A stretch of DNA of 64,000 bases from Halioxenophilus aromaticivorans (GCF_042850945.1 NZ_AP031496.1:3720001-3784000); one strand, 5' to 3'; shown: positions 35,408 to 44,938, counted from the first letter of the stretch. A program made the numbers and translations. The notes: generated by a model not told the origin, from the sequence alone.

Positions 35408-37543
35408 ATGCAACGCCCACACGCTTTATTTACCCTGGCCCTGCTGCCAGCAGCTCTGTCCATCCCTGTTTACGCTCAACAGGCCGAAACCGCCATTGCC
35501 GAAATCGTGGTTACCGCCGATTTGCGCGGCAGTGAACAAATTGATATTCCCGCCAGTGTCAGTATTTATAACCAAGTGGATTTACAACGCCAATCCATTA
35601 GCCACTTGGAACAAGTTATCGCCCAAACCCCTAACATGAATTTTGCCAGTGGTGCCTCTCGCGGCCGCTTCTTACAAATTCGCGGTATAGGCGAGCGCGG
35701 CCAGTTTATTGAACCGGTCAATTATTCCGTAGGCGTATTAGTAGACGGCATTGATTTCACCGGCATCAGCACCGCAATAACCAGCCTCGATGTGCAACAA
35801 ATAGAAATCCTCCGCGGCCCCCAGGGCACCGTGTATGGCGCCAATGCACTAGCCGGATTGGTTAACGTGCGCAGCAACCCGGTGGCGGATGAATTTGCCG
35901 CAGAAATTGCCGGCCAGTTCGGCGAATACGACACCGCCAACCTCAGTGGCGTCGTCAACTTGCCATTGGCCGATGGCCTCGGGTTACGCCTTGCCGCGCA
36001 ACAAAACAACAGCGACGGCTACCGCGACAACGCCTACTTAAACCGCGACGACACCAACGAATTAGACGAAACCAACCTGCGCGCCACTCTACACTGGCAA
36101 GCCAGCCGCGCCTTGAGCTTTAACTGGACTACCTTCTACGCCGATGTCGACAACGGCTACGATGGCTTCAGCCTGGATAACACATGGGAAACCTACTCCG
36201 ACCAGCCGGGCCGCGACACGCAAGAAACTGTAGCCACCTCATTAACCGCACAGTATGAGCTGGACAATGGCGGCAAGCTCATCGGCAGTTTTAGCACCGC
36301 CGATTCTGACATCGAATACAGTTACGACGAAGATTGGGTTTATGTCGGTATCTGTGAAAATACCGCCTGTGATTTCGACCTCTGGGGATTTGATTGGGAG
36401 TATTCCTCATTTGACCAATACCTACGCGATAATCACAACAACGCGCTGGATTTACGTTTTATATCTGGCCCCGGCGACACCCAGTGGGTAGCAGGCTTTT
36501 ATTACCGCGACCAAACCGAAGAATTGGAGCGCGTGTACACCTACGCCAGCGACAACTTTATCAGTGAATTCGACACAGAAAACCTCGCTGTTTACGGCGA
36601 AATTCAACAGGCGGTGAGTGACCAATTGAGTGTTACCTTCGGGCTGCGCTGGGAAAGCCAAGAGGCCAACTACTCGGATAACACCGATGTGGCTTTGGAT
36701 TCTGATGACGACACCTGGGGTGGCAAGCTAGCGCTGAGCTTCCAAATGAATGACGATCATACGCTTTATGGTGTTCTGTCACGCGGCTATAAATTCGGCA
36801 GCTTCAACCCAAACGATGCCATTGCGCCGGAGTTTCGCCAGTACGACCCGGAGTATCTCAACAACTATGAAATTGGTTTAAAGAGCAACCTGGCGGGCGG
36901 CCGAGTTTTTGCGCAGGTAGCGTTATTCTGGCAAGACAGAGAAGACGTGCAAATCAGCACCAGTGAGGTTAACTGTGCGCCGGCTGGCTTCCCGTGTACC
37001 TTTGATGATTACCTGAACAACGCCGGCAAAGGCGCCACCTACGGCCTGGAAGCGCAAATCGATGCGCAACTGAATAATATCGTTACCCTCTACGGTAGCC
37101 TTGGCCTAATGGAGAGCGAATACAAAGACTACATCAGCTTTAACCACGTTGACGCCGACCCAGAAAATAATATCGGAGTGAACCTGGATGGCCATGAACT
37201 ACCCCAGGCTCCTAGCTACACATTTACCGTGGGTACAGAAGTCGCCTTTACCGATAATCTACTATTGGATATCAGTGTAATTGGCAAAGACGAGTATTTT
37301 TATTCCAACGACCACGAATACAAAACCGATGCCCAAGAGTTGCTCAATGCACGTTTGGTATACAGCGCCGACAACTGGGAGATCGGTTTGTGGGGCCGCA
37401 ACATAACCGATGAAGAAACCACGGTCAGAGGCTTTGGTACCTTCCCCAACGACCCTAGAAAACTCTACGCCGAGAACGAGCTATATGTTCAATACGGCGA
37501 GCCCCGTGTGCTGGGCATCAGCGCAAAATACACCTTTAATTAA
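35408..37543 (+). CDS. TonB-dependent receptor, probably for thiamine
   Basis: 711 residues from the ATG at 35408, which has GGAGG at ideal spacing and gives a clean signal peptide ending in VYAQ. The plug domain has IEILRGPQGTVYGANALAGLVNV (about 125-147, only partly quoted), and the barrel ends ISAKYTFN, an aromatic-rich C-terminus. Control by the TPP riboswitch and the following thiamine-related genes make it the outer-membrane step of thiamine (or precursor) import. This agrees with earlier genomic predictions of TPP-regulated TonB receptors. Ligand assignment is by context, not by motif. Confidence 0.88.
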   Translation: MQRPHALFTLALLPAALSIPVYAQQAETAIAEIVVTADLRGSEQIDIPASVSIYNQVDLQRQSISHLEQVIAQTPNMNFASGASRGRFLQIRGIGERGQFIEPVNYSVGVLVDGIDFTGISTAITSLDVQQIEILRGPQGTVYGANALAGLVNVRSNPVADEFAAEIAGQFGEYDTANLSGVVNLPLADGLGLRLAAQQNNSDGYRDNAYLNRDDTNELDETNLRATLHWQASRALSFNWTTFYADVDNGYDGFSLDNTWETYSDQPGRDTQETVATSLTAQYELDNGGKLIGSFSTADSDIEYSYDEDWVYVGICENTACDFDLWGFDWEYSSFDQYLRDNHNNALDLRFISGPGDTQWVAGFYYRDQTEELERVYTYASDNFISEFDTENLAVYGEIQQAVSDQLSVTFGLRWESQEANYSDNTDVALDSDDDTWGGKLALSFQMNDDHTLYGVLSRGYKFGSFNPNDAIAPEFRQYDPEYLNNYEIGLKSNLAGGRVFAQVALFWQDREDVQISTSEVNCAPAGFPCTFDDYLNNAGKGATYGLEAQIDAQLNNIVTLYGSLGLMESEYKDYISFNHVDADPENNIGVNLDGHELPQAPSYTFTVGTEVAFTDNLLLDISVIGKDEYFYSNDHEYKTDAQELLNARLVYSADNWEIGLWGRNITDEETTVRGFGTFPNDPRKLYAENELYVQYGEPRVLGISAKYTFN

Positions 37544-37558
37544 GTCGAGGAATGTAGC

Positions 37559-37810
37559 ATGCAATTATCCGTAGAACTGACCATGTACCCGTTTAATGAA
37601 AGCTACATTCCGCCCATTAAAGGGTTTATTGAAAAGCTCAATACCTTGCCCGATTTAACCGTGCAGACCTTCCCCACAGCCACGGTCATCATGGGTGACT
37701 ACGACCACGTTATGGACTCGTTAAAAACCCTATTCAAGTGGAGCGTAGAAACCCACGGCAAGGCAGTTTTTGTGGCCAAGTTTTTACCCAACACTGAGCT
37801 ATTAAAATAA
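37559..37810 (+). CDS. Thiamine-binding YkoF/MTH1187-like small protein
   Basis: An 83-residue protein with the compact beta-alpha-beta pattern MQLSVELTMYPF ... YIPPIKGFIEKL ... FPTATVIMGDYD. It matches the MTH1187/YkoF superfamily, members of which bind thiamine or hydroxymethylpyrimidine. It has no signal peptide. It sits 15 bases after the receptor and 15 bases before the permease gene, inside the TPP-regulated operon, which supports a role in handling imported thiamine. Confidence 0.75.
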   Translation: MQLSVELTMYPFNESYIPPIKGFIEKLNTLPDLTVQTFPTATVIMGDYDHVMDSLKTLFKWSVETHGKAVFVAKFLPNTELLK

Positions 37811-37825
37811 TTAGCGGTTTAAAAC

Positions 37826-38458
37826 GTGAACACTACTTGGCAAACACTGCAAAACTGGATAGCGGGGCAAAATGGCTGGGAATGGTTGGCTATGGCCCTG
37901 GCTATTGCCTACCTATGGCTGATTATCAAAGAGCGCATAGAGGCCTGGTACTGTGCTTTCCTAAGCACCGCAATTTATACCGCCATTTTTTGGCAAGTAA
38001 GCTTGCTGATGGAGTCACTGCTCAATATTTATTACATGGCCATGGCCATATACGGTTGGTGGCAATGGCGCCATGGTGGGCAGGATGAACAAGGTGTCGC
38101 GGTTCATACTTGGCCCTGGCAGAGACATCTGGCCTGGCTATTATTAATTGCAGCGGTAACCACCATCAGTGGTTGGTGGCTATCCAATAACACAGAAGCC
38201 GCCCGGCCCTATGTCGATTCTTTCACCACTTGGGCTGCGGTATTTACCACCTATTTAGTTGCGCAAAAAGTTCTGGCCAACTGGCTGTATTGGATTGTGA
38301 TTAATTCCGTTTCCGTTTGGCTGTATTTGGATAGAGACCTCTACCCTACATCTATTTTATTTATATGGTACATAGGCATGTCCGTGGTGGGCTACTACCG
38401 TTGGCGCTCTGTGCTGGCTCAGCAAAACCAGTATAAAACACCGATGGAGGCTGCTTGA
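37826..38458 (+). CDS. pnuT: PnuT/PnuC-type thiamine transporter
   Basis: A 210-residue membrane protein with about seven hydrophobic helices and the PnuC-family aromatic motif YGWWQWR (about 74). Another family element is NSVSVWLYLDRDLYPT near residue 166. The family imports nicotinamide riboside, riboflavin or thiamine by facilitated diffusion followed by phosphorylation trapping. The riboswitch and the neighbouring kinase point to thiamine. Its stop overlaps the kinase start by four bases. Confidence 0.87.
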   Translation: MNTTWQTLQNWIAGQNGWEWLAMALAIAYLWLIIKERIEAWYCAFLSTAIYTAIFWQVSLLMESLLNIYYMAMAIYGWWQWRHGGQDEQGVAVHTWPWQRHLAWLLLIAAVTTISGWWLSNNTEAARPYVDSFTTWAAVFTTYLVAQKVLANWLYWIVINSVSVWLYLDRDLYPTSILFIWYIGMSVVGYYRWRSVLAQQNQYKTPMEAA

Positions 38459-39249
38459 ACCCAAGCCAATTGGCGCCGGTGAAGGACCGAGCCTATCTAT
38501 CTGCGCTAACAACGTGGCCCAGTTGGCCACTGAAATTATCTGCTGAGCCTGAGGTTTTGGGCGAAATTACCGGTGGCAAAACCAATCGCTCCTGGTTAAT
38601 TAAAGCTGATGTCGGTAACCAACACGCTTTGTTGGTATTGCGTTTATTTGCCACTAACTCTGAGGCACTGGGCATTTGCCGCCAGCGTGAATTCGCTATT
38701 CACAGTGCGGTAGCGGAGATCAACCTAGCGCCTAACATAGTGTATTGGGACCACCAATTGGGTTTCAGTATTATCACCGCAGTTACCGGCGACACCTGGC
38801 AGAATTCCGACTTTAACGACCCTGAAAAAACCAGCCAACTCAACCGAGCCATTACGCAATACCAACAATTACAACTATCCTCCTTGGTTAAGTTCAATTA
38901 TCTTGAATATCTAGAGGCCTACGCAGTCAGCGCAGCCCCCCTGCTACCAGAGCAAAGCCAAAAGGATTGGCAGGATTTTCGAAACCGGCTGTCTGTATGG
39001 CAGAACAGCGACTGGCAACCAGCCATCACCCACCACGACCTCAACCCCAGTAATATTATAACCTGCGGTGATTCCCTAAAAATTATTGATTGGGAATACG
39101 CGGGCCTTGGCCACCCGCAGTTCGATCGCCTAGGCATCAGCGCAAGCCTGAACGCCTGCAGCGATCAATTAATATTAAGAGAGCTGCGCTATTGGTTGGA
39201 GCGACTGTGGTACATTCAGGTGACGGAACTCCGTAAAGAATCATCGTGA
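38455..39249 (+). CDS. Aminoglycoside/choline-kinase-like phosphotransferase, probable thiamine kinase
   Basis: 264 residues starting at a TTG that overlaps the pnuT stop. Kinase motifs are visible: GGKTNRSWLI (nucleotide loop), ITHHDLNPSNII (catalytic Asp and Asn, about 190) and KIIDWEYAGLG (metal-binding Asp, about 210). It is similar to ThiK and choline kinases. In this operon it should phosphorylate thiamine entering through PnuT and so trap it; choline or another alcohol is less likely. Confidence 0.82.
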   Translation: MNPSQLAPVKDRAYLSALTTWPSWPLKLSAEPEVLGEITGGKTNRSWLIKADVGNQHALLVLRLFATNSEALGICRQREFAIHSAVAEINLAPNIVYWDHQLGFSIITAVTGDTWQNSDFNDPEKTSQLNRAITQYQQLQLSSLVKFNYLEYLEAYAVSAAPLLPEQSQKDWQDFRNRLSVWQNSDWQPAITHHDLNPSNIITCGDSLKIIDWEYAGLGHPQFDRLGISASLNACSDQLILRELRYWLERLWYIQVTELRKESS

Positions 39250-39298
39250 CGCATTTTAAACACGGCTTATCCAATCACAAGCCCGATGATTACCGTGG

Positions 39299-39523
39299 TT
39301 ATTTTTTACCGCCACCCAAGTAATATCTAACACAGGCCAAAACCAATGTTACTAGCACCAAACCTGCAGCTAATTGCCACACAAAATGCTCACCGGCATG
39401 GATAACAGCACCTTGTTCGCCATGACCGGGGTGAGCCGAGATCGGAAGGCTTACGAACAACGCCAGCACCGTAAAGCACGGAAACACGCAAAAAATACGA
39501 TTTAATATCTCTCTAATCATCAT
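39299..39523 (-). CDS. Small membrane protein at the end of the urease operon
   Basis: A 74-residue protein from the ATG at 39523, which has AGGAG five bases upstream. It has an N-terminal signal-like helix ending LPISA, then the His-rich HPGHGEQGAVIHAGEH, a second helix and a basic tail YYLGGGKK. The AHPGH opening recalls the periplasmic start of HupE/UreJ nickel proteins, but the rest of those proteins is absent. A nickel-linked role is only suggested by position right after ureG and by four histidines. I do not recognise the family. Confidence 0.6.
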   Translation of the reverse strand: MMIREILNRIFCVFPCFTVLALFVSLPISAHPGHGEQGAVIHAGEHFVWQLAAGLVLVTLVLACVRYYLGGGKK

Positions 39524-39534
39524 TTGAACTCCTA

Positions 39535-40191
39535 TCAAACCACCGCTACAGCTGGTGGCAAATCTTTCTTCGGCAACATTCCCATTTCAACAATCAATGA
39601 GATAATTTCATCCAGGCCTGTTCCGGCTTTTAAGTTCGCAAACACAAAGGGCCTATCACCACGTTGAGCCAACGCATCACGTTTCATAACGTCTAATGAT
39701 GCTCCCACAATGGGGGCTAAGTCGATCTTATTAATGACTAGCAAGTCGGACTTGGTAATGCCCGGCCCACCTTTGCGAGGTATTTTGTCACCAGCAGAGA
39801 CATCAATAACATAAATCGTTAGATCAGATAACTCAGGGCTGAAAGTGGCACTGAGGTTATCACCACCACTTTCAACAAATACAACATCCAAATCACCGTG
39901 CCGTTCAAGCAATTCATCAATAGCAGCCAGATTCATAGACGCATCCTCTCGAATAGCGGTGTGCGGGCAACCGCCCGTTTCAACCCCTATAATGCGGTCT
40001 GCTGACAACACCTCGTGCCGAGTCAAGAAATTAGCGTCTTCCTTGGTGTATATATCGTTGGTAACGACGGCGATGTCGTAGTGATCGCGTAACGCAGTAC
40101 ACAACGATCGTAATAACGCGGTTTTACCCGAACCTACTGGTCCACCAACACCAACACGTAGGGTTTGTTTGGGTTTATGTGATTCTGTCAT
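39535..40191 (-). CDS. ureG: Urease accessory GTPase UreG
   Basis: 218 residues from the ATG at 40191 (GGAG six bases upstream; a TTG at 40203 gives a longer form). The P-loop GGPVGSGKT (about 17) is followed by the switch motif VETGGCPHTAIREDAS with the CPH nickel-binding motif, ESGGDNL, and NKIDLAP (guanine specificity). It hydrolyses GTP to drive nickel delivery to urease in complex with UreD and UreF. Confidence 0.96.
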   Translation of the reverse strand: MTESHKPKQTLRVGVGGPVGSGKTALLRSLCTALRDHYDIAVVTNDIYTKEDANFLTRHEVLSADRIIGVETGGCPHTAIREDASMNLAAIDELLERHGDLDVVFVESGGDNLSATFSPELSDLTIYVIDVSAGDKIPRKGGPGITKSDLLVINKIDLAPIVGASLDVMKRDALAQRGDRPFVFANLKAGTGLDEIISLIVEMGMLPKKDLPPAVAVV

Positions 40192-40245
40192 TCTGGGCTC
40201 CAAAGCAAAATGATGAGCGATAATCTCTGATTGAACGTTTCATTC

Positions 40246-41007
40246 TTACGAGCGAAACAGCCGGCTGTACTGATGCTCATGCCAACAACTAGCAATACTT
40301 AAACCTGGTAGGCTAGCACCAAGGGCTTCATCGGGTAATGACTCTGCAATCGCTATCCCTCCGGTAATCGATCCATTTAACTGCCCTAACAATTGCTGAG
40401 CTTGCGTTTGACCAAGGGGAACCAATTTAGTCGCCGCCATCACTTGATTCTCTAACCAACTCCAGCAAAAACCGTAAGCACAAAGACTTGAATGGATACG
40501 CCAATGGGCGGCGGCTATCGCAAACAGAGTGACAAAACTGCAGGGGTTATTTAGAGGGCAGTCTATCTCGAGCGAGGTTAACAGTCGTCGCAAAGCCTGT
40601 CCCATAGCAGTATCTGCCAAATACAACTCTCGAGTTTCTCGGCAGGCAAGCAAATAGTCATCCCAGTATTGCAGGCGTTTTAGATCCCTCTCCGTAGCGG
40701 CTTTATGAGCACGCAAAAGTATCGGCAAATCGAGATAGGTCAAAGAATGTTCTACTTGTAGCGTAAGCCATTCATTGGTTTCAGATTTATTTGTTATCCA
40801 ACCTTTCTCGCAAGCCGTTTCCAATCCTTGGGAGAACGAAAAGCCCCCGACGGGTAAGTTGGCGCTGGTCAGTTGCAATAACCGTAACAACCCGGTATTG
40901 GCTAGGCCAGTCAATCCGTCAACTACACCTGGTACAGCTGCTTGTCCCTGAGTGGACTGGTCAGTGGGCATGTCCGTGGCCACCATAGGCTCCATTTTCG
41001 TGAACAA
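40246..41007 (-). CDS. ureF: Urease accessory protein UreF
   Basis: An all-helical UreF of up to 253 residues with the family block LPVGGFSFSQGLE (about 50), later ETRELYLADTAMGQALRRLL, and the C-terminal region RLFRS. It acts with UreD and UreG in the activation complex and is thought to control UreG GTPase. The start is uncertain: the longest form overlaps ureE by 47 bases, and internal ATG codons at 40986 and 40971 would shorten it by 7 or 12 residues. Confidence 0.93.
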   Translation of the reverse strand: MFTKMEPMVATDMPTDQSTQGQAAVPGVVDGLTGLANTGLLRLLQLTSANLPVGGFSFSQGLETACEKGWITNKSETNEWLTLQVEHSLTYLDLPILLRAHKAATERDLKRLQYWDDYLLACRETRELYLADTAMGQALRRLLTSLEIDCPLNNPCSFVTLFAIAAAHWRIHSSLCAYGFCWSWLENQVMAATKLVPLGQTQAQQLLGQLNGSITGGIAIAESLPDEALGASLPGLSIASCWHEHQYSRLFRS

Positions 41008-41404
41008 ATACCGCTTCTTCGTGGATGATAGTTAACCCAAGCAGTTGCAATAATTCCTCTAACACGTGATCGGGCGTAATTCGTAACCAACGTTCTCCCA
41101 CTTGCATTTTTACGTGGCGATTACCTAAGTGGTAGCAGGCTTTTGCGAAAGTAAGCCAATCATCGCAGTGCGCTTTTGCCACCGGCTCAGTGGCGCCGGC
41201 TACGCGTAGAGTTTTGCCGCAATGGGTACGCAAATATTCACCGACAAGCAAGGGTTTGCCTCGCTCTAAAAAAATACGGACCTCTTGTCCATCGGCAGTT
41301 ATCGTTTTCAATCTACCTTTGGTGCGCTGTTCATGATCCAGTACGACTTCGGCATCTACCGGTTCGTGACAGTGAGTGCCGAGGCGTTGATACACTTCAA
41401 ACAT
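40961..41404 (-). CDS. ureE: Urease accessory nickel chaperone UreE
   Basis: A 147-residue UreE. The N-terminal half is the peptide-binding beta domain (LDHEQRTKGRLK); the middle domain contains CYHLGNRHVKMQ, whose His is the central nickel ligand. The C-terminus is a short His tail (HENGAYGGHGHAH). It brings nickel to the urease activation complex. It overlaps ureF and follows ureC by 12 bases. Confidence 0.95.
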   Translation of the reverse strand: MFEVYQRLGTHCHEPVDAEVVLDHEQRTKGRLKTITADGQEVRIFLERGKPLLVGEYLRTHCGKTLRVAGATEPVAKAHCDDWLTFAKACYHLGNRHVKMQVGERWLRITPDHVLEELLQLLGLTIIHEEAVFVHENGAYGGHGHAH

Positions 41405-41416
41405 GGTGTGGCCTTT

Positions 41417-43135
41417 TTAAAATAATTGATACAAGCGCGTTAGGGGTAACTCTTTGGCCGGCTCACAAGTAAGCAACTGGCCATCGGCACGTACCTCATA
41501 CGTTTGAGGATCAACCTCCACAGCGGGTTGCCAATCGTTGAGTTTCATGTCTTTTTTTCGGATAGTCCGGGTATTCCGACAAGGCGCAAGTGATCGCTGT
41601 AGTCCCAGCGCTACGCCGATGTTGTTTTGATAGGCCGCTTGGCTGACAAATGTCACCGAAGTATTGGCCGCTGCCAGTGGCGCGGATCCGAACATGGGGC
41701 GGTAGTGAACTGGTTGCGGTGTCGGGATGGAAGCATTGGGGTCCCCCATCGGCGCAGCGGCGATCATGCCACCTTTTAGGATAGTGGCAGGTTTCACGCC
41801 AAAAAAAGCCGGCTTCCACAGAACCAGATCGGCCAATTTGCCAACTTCAATGCTACCGATGACATCCGCAACGCCATGGGTGATAGCTGGGTTAATCGTG
41901 TATTTCGCGATGTAACGCCGTGCCCTAAAATTATCAGCCTCAATGCCATCTTCCGGGTTTGCGTCTTCGGCTAGCGGGCCACGCTGTACTTTCATTTTAT
42001 GGGCGGTCTGCCAAGTGCGACATATCACTTCACCCACTCGACCCATCGCTTGGGAATCAGAGGAGATCATGCTGAATGCGCCGAGATCATGAAAGATATC
42101 CTCCGCTGCAATAGTCTCTTTTCGAATACGAGAATCGGCGAAGGCCACATCTTCTGGAATGCTTGGGTCCAGGTGGTGACAGACCATCAACATGTCTAGA
42201 TGTTCGTCGACGGTATTAACGGTATATGGCCGTGTTGGATTGGTTGAGGATGGCAACACGTTTGGGTAGGCACAGGCCTTGATAATGTCTGGTGCGTGTC
42301 CGCCCCCAGCACCCTCAGTGTGGTAAGTATGAATCACTCGATCTTTAAAAGCGCCGATCGTATCATCGACAAAACCTGACTCGTTTAACGTGTCGGTGTG
42401 AATGGCTATCTGTACGTCGTACTCCTCAGCAACACTTAAACAACAATTAATCGCCGCCGGAGTACTGCCCCAATCCTCGTGTAGCTTAAGACCGCAAGCA
42501 CCGGCTTCGAGCTGTTCTCGCAATGGCTGTGGTTGACTTGCGTTACCTTTGCCCAAAAATCCGAAGTTCATTGGCATAGTATCAGTGGCCTGCAACATTT
42601 TTCCAATATTCCAAGGCCCAGGCGTGCACGTGGTAGCGTTAGTTCCAGTGGCTGGGCCGGTACCGCCGCCAATCATGGTTGTTATGCCCGACATCAAAGC
42701 CTCTTCAACCTGTTGTGGGCAAATAAAATGTATGTGTGCGTCTATCGCACCCGCAGTTAAAATTAAGCCCTCACCAGCGATTACCTCCGTGCCCGGGCCA
42801 ACGTTAATGGTGACCCCCTCTTGTACGTCTGGATTACCGGCTTTTCCGATTGCAGCAATTTTACCGTCGTTGATACCAACATCTGCTTTGACCACGCCCC
42901 AAAAATCAAGAATAAGAGCGTTGGTTATTACCAAATCTACGCAGTCAGCAGCTAAAGCTTGACTTTGCCCCATTCCATCGCGAATTACTTTACCGCCACC
43001 GAATTTAATCTCATCACCGTAAACCGTGAAATCTTGTTCTACTTTTATCCATATTTCAGTATCTGCTAAGCGAACGCAATCACCGACGGTTGGACCAAAC
43101 ATTTGCGCATAACTGGTGCGATCAATCTTAGCCAT
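41417..43135 (-). CDS. ureC: Urease alpha (catalytic) subunit
   Basis: A 572-residue urease catalytic subunit. The nickel ligands AIDAHIHF (about 132-138), the carbamylated Lys in GLKLHEDWG (about 217) and the flap Cys-His in VCHHLDPS (about 320) are all intact, as is HTDTLNESGFVDDT. It hydrolyses urea to ammonia and carbamate in the cytoplasm. Its start overlaps the ureB stop by one base. Nothing suggests inactivation. Confidence 0.98.
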   Translation of the reverse strand: MAKIDRTSYAQMFGPTVGDCVRLADTEIWIKVEQDFTVYGDEIKFGGGKVIRDGMGQSQALAADCVDLVITNALILDFWGVVKADVGINDGKIAAIGKAGNPDVQEGVTINVGPGTEVIAGEGLILTAGAIDAHIHFICPQQVEEALMSGITTMIGGGTGPATGTNATTCTPGPWNIGKMLQATDTMPMNFGFLGKGNASQPQPLREQLEAGACGLKLHEDWGSTPAAINCCLSVAEEYDVQIAIHTDTLNESGFVDDTIGAFKDRVIHTYHTEGAGGGHAPDIIKACAYPNVLPSSTNPTRPYTVNTVDEHLDMLMVCHHLDPSIPEDVAFADSRIRKETIAAEDIFHDLGAFSMISSDSQAMGRVGEVICRTWQTAHKMKVQRGPLAEDANPEDGIEADNFRARRYIAKYTINPAITHGVADVIGSIEVGKLADLVLWKPAFFGVKPATILKGGMIAAAPMGDPNASIPTPQPVHYRPMFGSAPLAAANTSVTFVSQAAYQNNIGVALGLQRSLAPCRNTRTIRKKDMKLNDWQPAVEVDPQTYEVRADGQLLTCEPAKELPLTRLYQLF

Positions 43136-43467
43136 TAATTATTATCTCCCACGGATTGAGGGGCTAAAGCACCATTAACCTCACCTCGGAAACCATAGAT
43201 CTCGCGCTTGCCCGCAAAAGCTACAAGCTCCACTGTTCGGGCTTGGCCAGGCTCAAAGCGTACCGCGGTACCCGAGGCAATATTGAGGTGAAACCCCAGC
43301 GCTTGATCACGGCTGAATTTTAATGCAGGGTTAACTTCGTAAAAATGGTAATGAGAACCAACCTGTATAGGTCGGTCGCCTGTATTTTCCACCGTGATAA
43401 TTCGCGCTTCACGATTGGCATTTAACTCGATTTCGCCTGGGACGACACGATATTCTCCTGGAATCAT
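43135..43467 (-). CDS. ureB: Urease beta subunit
   Basis: A 110-residue UreB with IPGEYRVVPGEIELNANR at the N-terminus and the conserved DRPIQVGSHYHFYEVNPAL block and GTAVRFEPGQ. It packs against UreA and UreC in the trimer of trimers. Separate small UreA and UreB genes are the usual bacterial arrangement. The gene touches ureC and lies 24 bases after ureA. Confidence 0.97.
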   Translation of the reverse strand: MIPGEYRVVPGEIELNANREARIITVENTGDRPIQVGSHYHFYEVNPALKFSRDQALGFHLNIASGTAVRFEPGQARTVELVAFAGKREIYGFRGEVNGALAPQSVGDNN

Positions 43468-43491
43468 ACCAACTCCTTAAAGTTACCTAAG

Positions 43492-43794
43492 CTAATTAAT
43501 AGGATCGTGCACAGTGACCAGTTTGGTACCGTCAGCAAAAGTGGCCTCTACCTGTACTTCGTGTATTAGTTCCGGAACGCTAGGTAGTACTTGATCCGCA
43601 CTTAACACTTGTTTGCCATAAGCCATTAATTCGGCCACGGTTTTTCCGTCACGCGCGCCTTCAATTATTTCCATGGTTATGTAGGCTATCGCTTCTGGGT
43701 AATTCAGCTTCAAGCCTCTTTGCAAACGCCGCTCCGCTAACAATGCAGCAGTAAAAATGAGTAATTTATCTTTTTCTTTAGGTAAGAGTTCCAT
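43492..43794 (-). CDS. ureA: Urease gamma subunit
   Basis: From the ATG at 43794 the product is 100 residues, the exact family length, with the opening MELLPKEKDKLLIFTAALL and the conserved YPEAIAYITMEIIEGARDGKTV segment (only part needed for recognition). A longer frame to 43866 would add an unconserved stretch. It is the smallest structural subunit of urease. Confidence 0.97.
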   Translation of the reverse strand: MELLPKEKDKLLIFTAALLAERRLQRGLKLNYPEAIAYITMEIIEGARDGKTVAELMAYGKQVLSADQVLPSVPELIHEVQVEATFADGTKLVTVHDPIN

Positions 43795-43878
43795 AGTTAT
43801 CTCTGTGACTAATGTATACCATACGTCTGTCGATGCTGGCGATACGTGGTGTGGTGGCAACCACAAGGTTAGCGTCCT

Positions 43879-44850
43879 CTAGCATGACCATACCCGCGGC
43901 TCACACGCCAACTGGCCGGTTAAGTGCGGTCTGAGTACTTGCCAGGCCTGAGTAAGCTGAACTCTGGCTTGCTGACTACTGTTGGCCAATAAACGTATCA
44001 CAATAAACTGCGATTTTACTGTTACGCCTATTACGCACTGCGAATCTATGATTTTATCCCTGAGTTCATCGACCAGTTTATTTAGAGCTACTTCTGAATG
44101 AGTTTGCCGTTTGATCTGTGAAATTTCTGGCTGGGATCGATCGGCAAAAGGGCCAGCAACCATCAGAGCAGAGACACTATGCCCCTGAAATCCAGCCCTG
44201 CCAGCTATTAGAGATTGATCTTGGGCGTCCAACCGTAATTTTTCTATGAATACTGGTTTATCTTTTCGCCACAATTCAAACGATTGTTGTAATTGGCCAT
44301 TGGAGAAAGGAAGTTGACTAGCGGGCAAGCCCAAACATGTGATTTCCCACCCCAAAAAAGACGCCGAGTTATCTTCAGGCAACTTAATGCTAGTTCTTAA
44401 TACACCTCTACTCGCGGGATAAACAATTGTTTCGAGGGGGAGCCATTCGGTAACAGCCTGTTGGTCAAGCGTGATAGTTACGGTTTGAACCTGGGGTGTC
44501 AAATCAGGCCTTGCTCTGTAAATGCGACCGGCGCCAGGCGTTGTAAATAGCGCTCGCGCCTTTGATTTGACATTGATCGTAATATCTAAGCTATCACCTG
44601 AGACAACACCACCAGGAGGGTGCAGCAAATAGATATGGGCGTGATCTGGGCCTTCTGGGTAGAATGGCTTTTGCACATACAGCGGGCCTGAGTGACTGCG
44701 TTCCGCAAGCCGAGTGCCGCGAGCAGTTTTTACCACCGCCAACGATAAATTCGCAGGCCATTTTAAAGCACTGGTAAATGTAGACTTTCGCTGATCACTT
44801 AAAACTGATTGCTGATCGATATCTTCAGGAGCGTTTTGCGATATACCCAT
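43879..44850 (-). CDS. ureD: Urease accessory protein UreD
   Basis: A 323-residue UreD/UreH with HIYLLHPPGGVVSGDSLDI and FTTPGAGRIYR (about 95-130), the EWLPLETIVYP block and a C-terminal region rich in aliphatic residues. It binds apo-urease and helps nickel insertion as part of the UreDFG complex. It is the first gene of the leftward ureDABCEFG operon. No sigma-54 or other named promoter was visible in the 170 bases before it. Confidence 0.94.
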   Translation of the reverse strand: MGISQNAPEDIDQQSVLSDQRKSTFTSALKWPANLSLAVVKTARGTRLAERSHSGPLYVQKPFYPEGPDHAHIYLLHPPGGVVSGDSLDITINVKSKARALFTTPGAGRIYRARPDLTPQVQTVTITLDQQAVTEWLPLETIVYPASRGVLRTSIKLPEDNSASFLGWEITCLGLPASQLPFSNGQLQQSFELWRKDKPVFIEKLRLDAQDQSLIAGRAGFQGHSVSALMVAGPFADRSQPEISQIKRQTHSEVALNKLVDELRDKIIDSQCVIGVTVKSQFIVIRLLANSSQQARVQLTQAWQVLRPHLTGQLACEPRVWSC

Positions 44851-44938
44851 TTAGTCTCAGCCGAAGCCTTCCTCACTCTTAAGTTTGGTCATGTGCGATT
44901 ACTACAAAACAACTCGAAAACTCTGAAAATTAAAGCAT

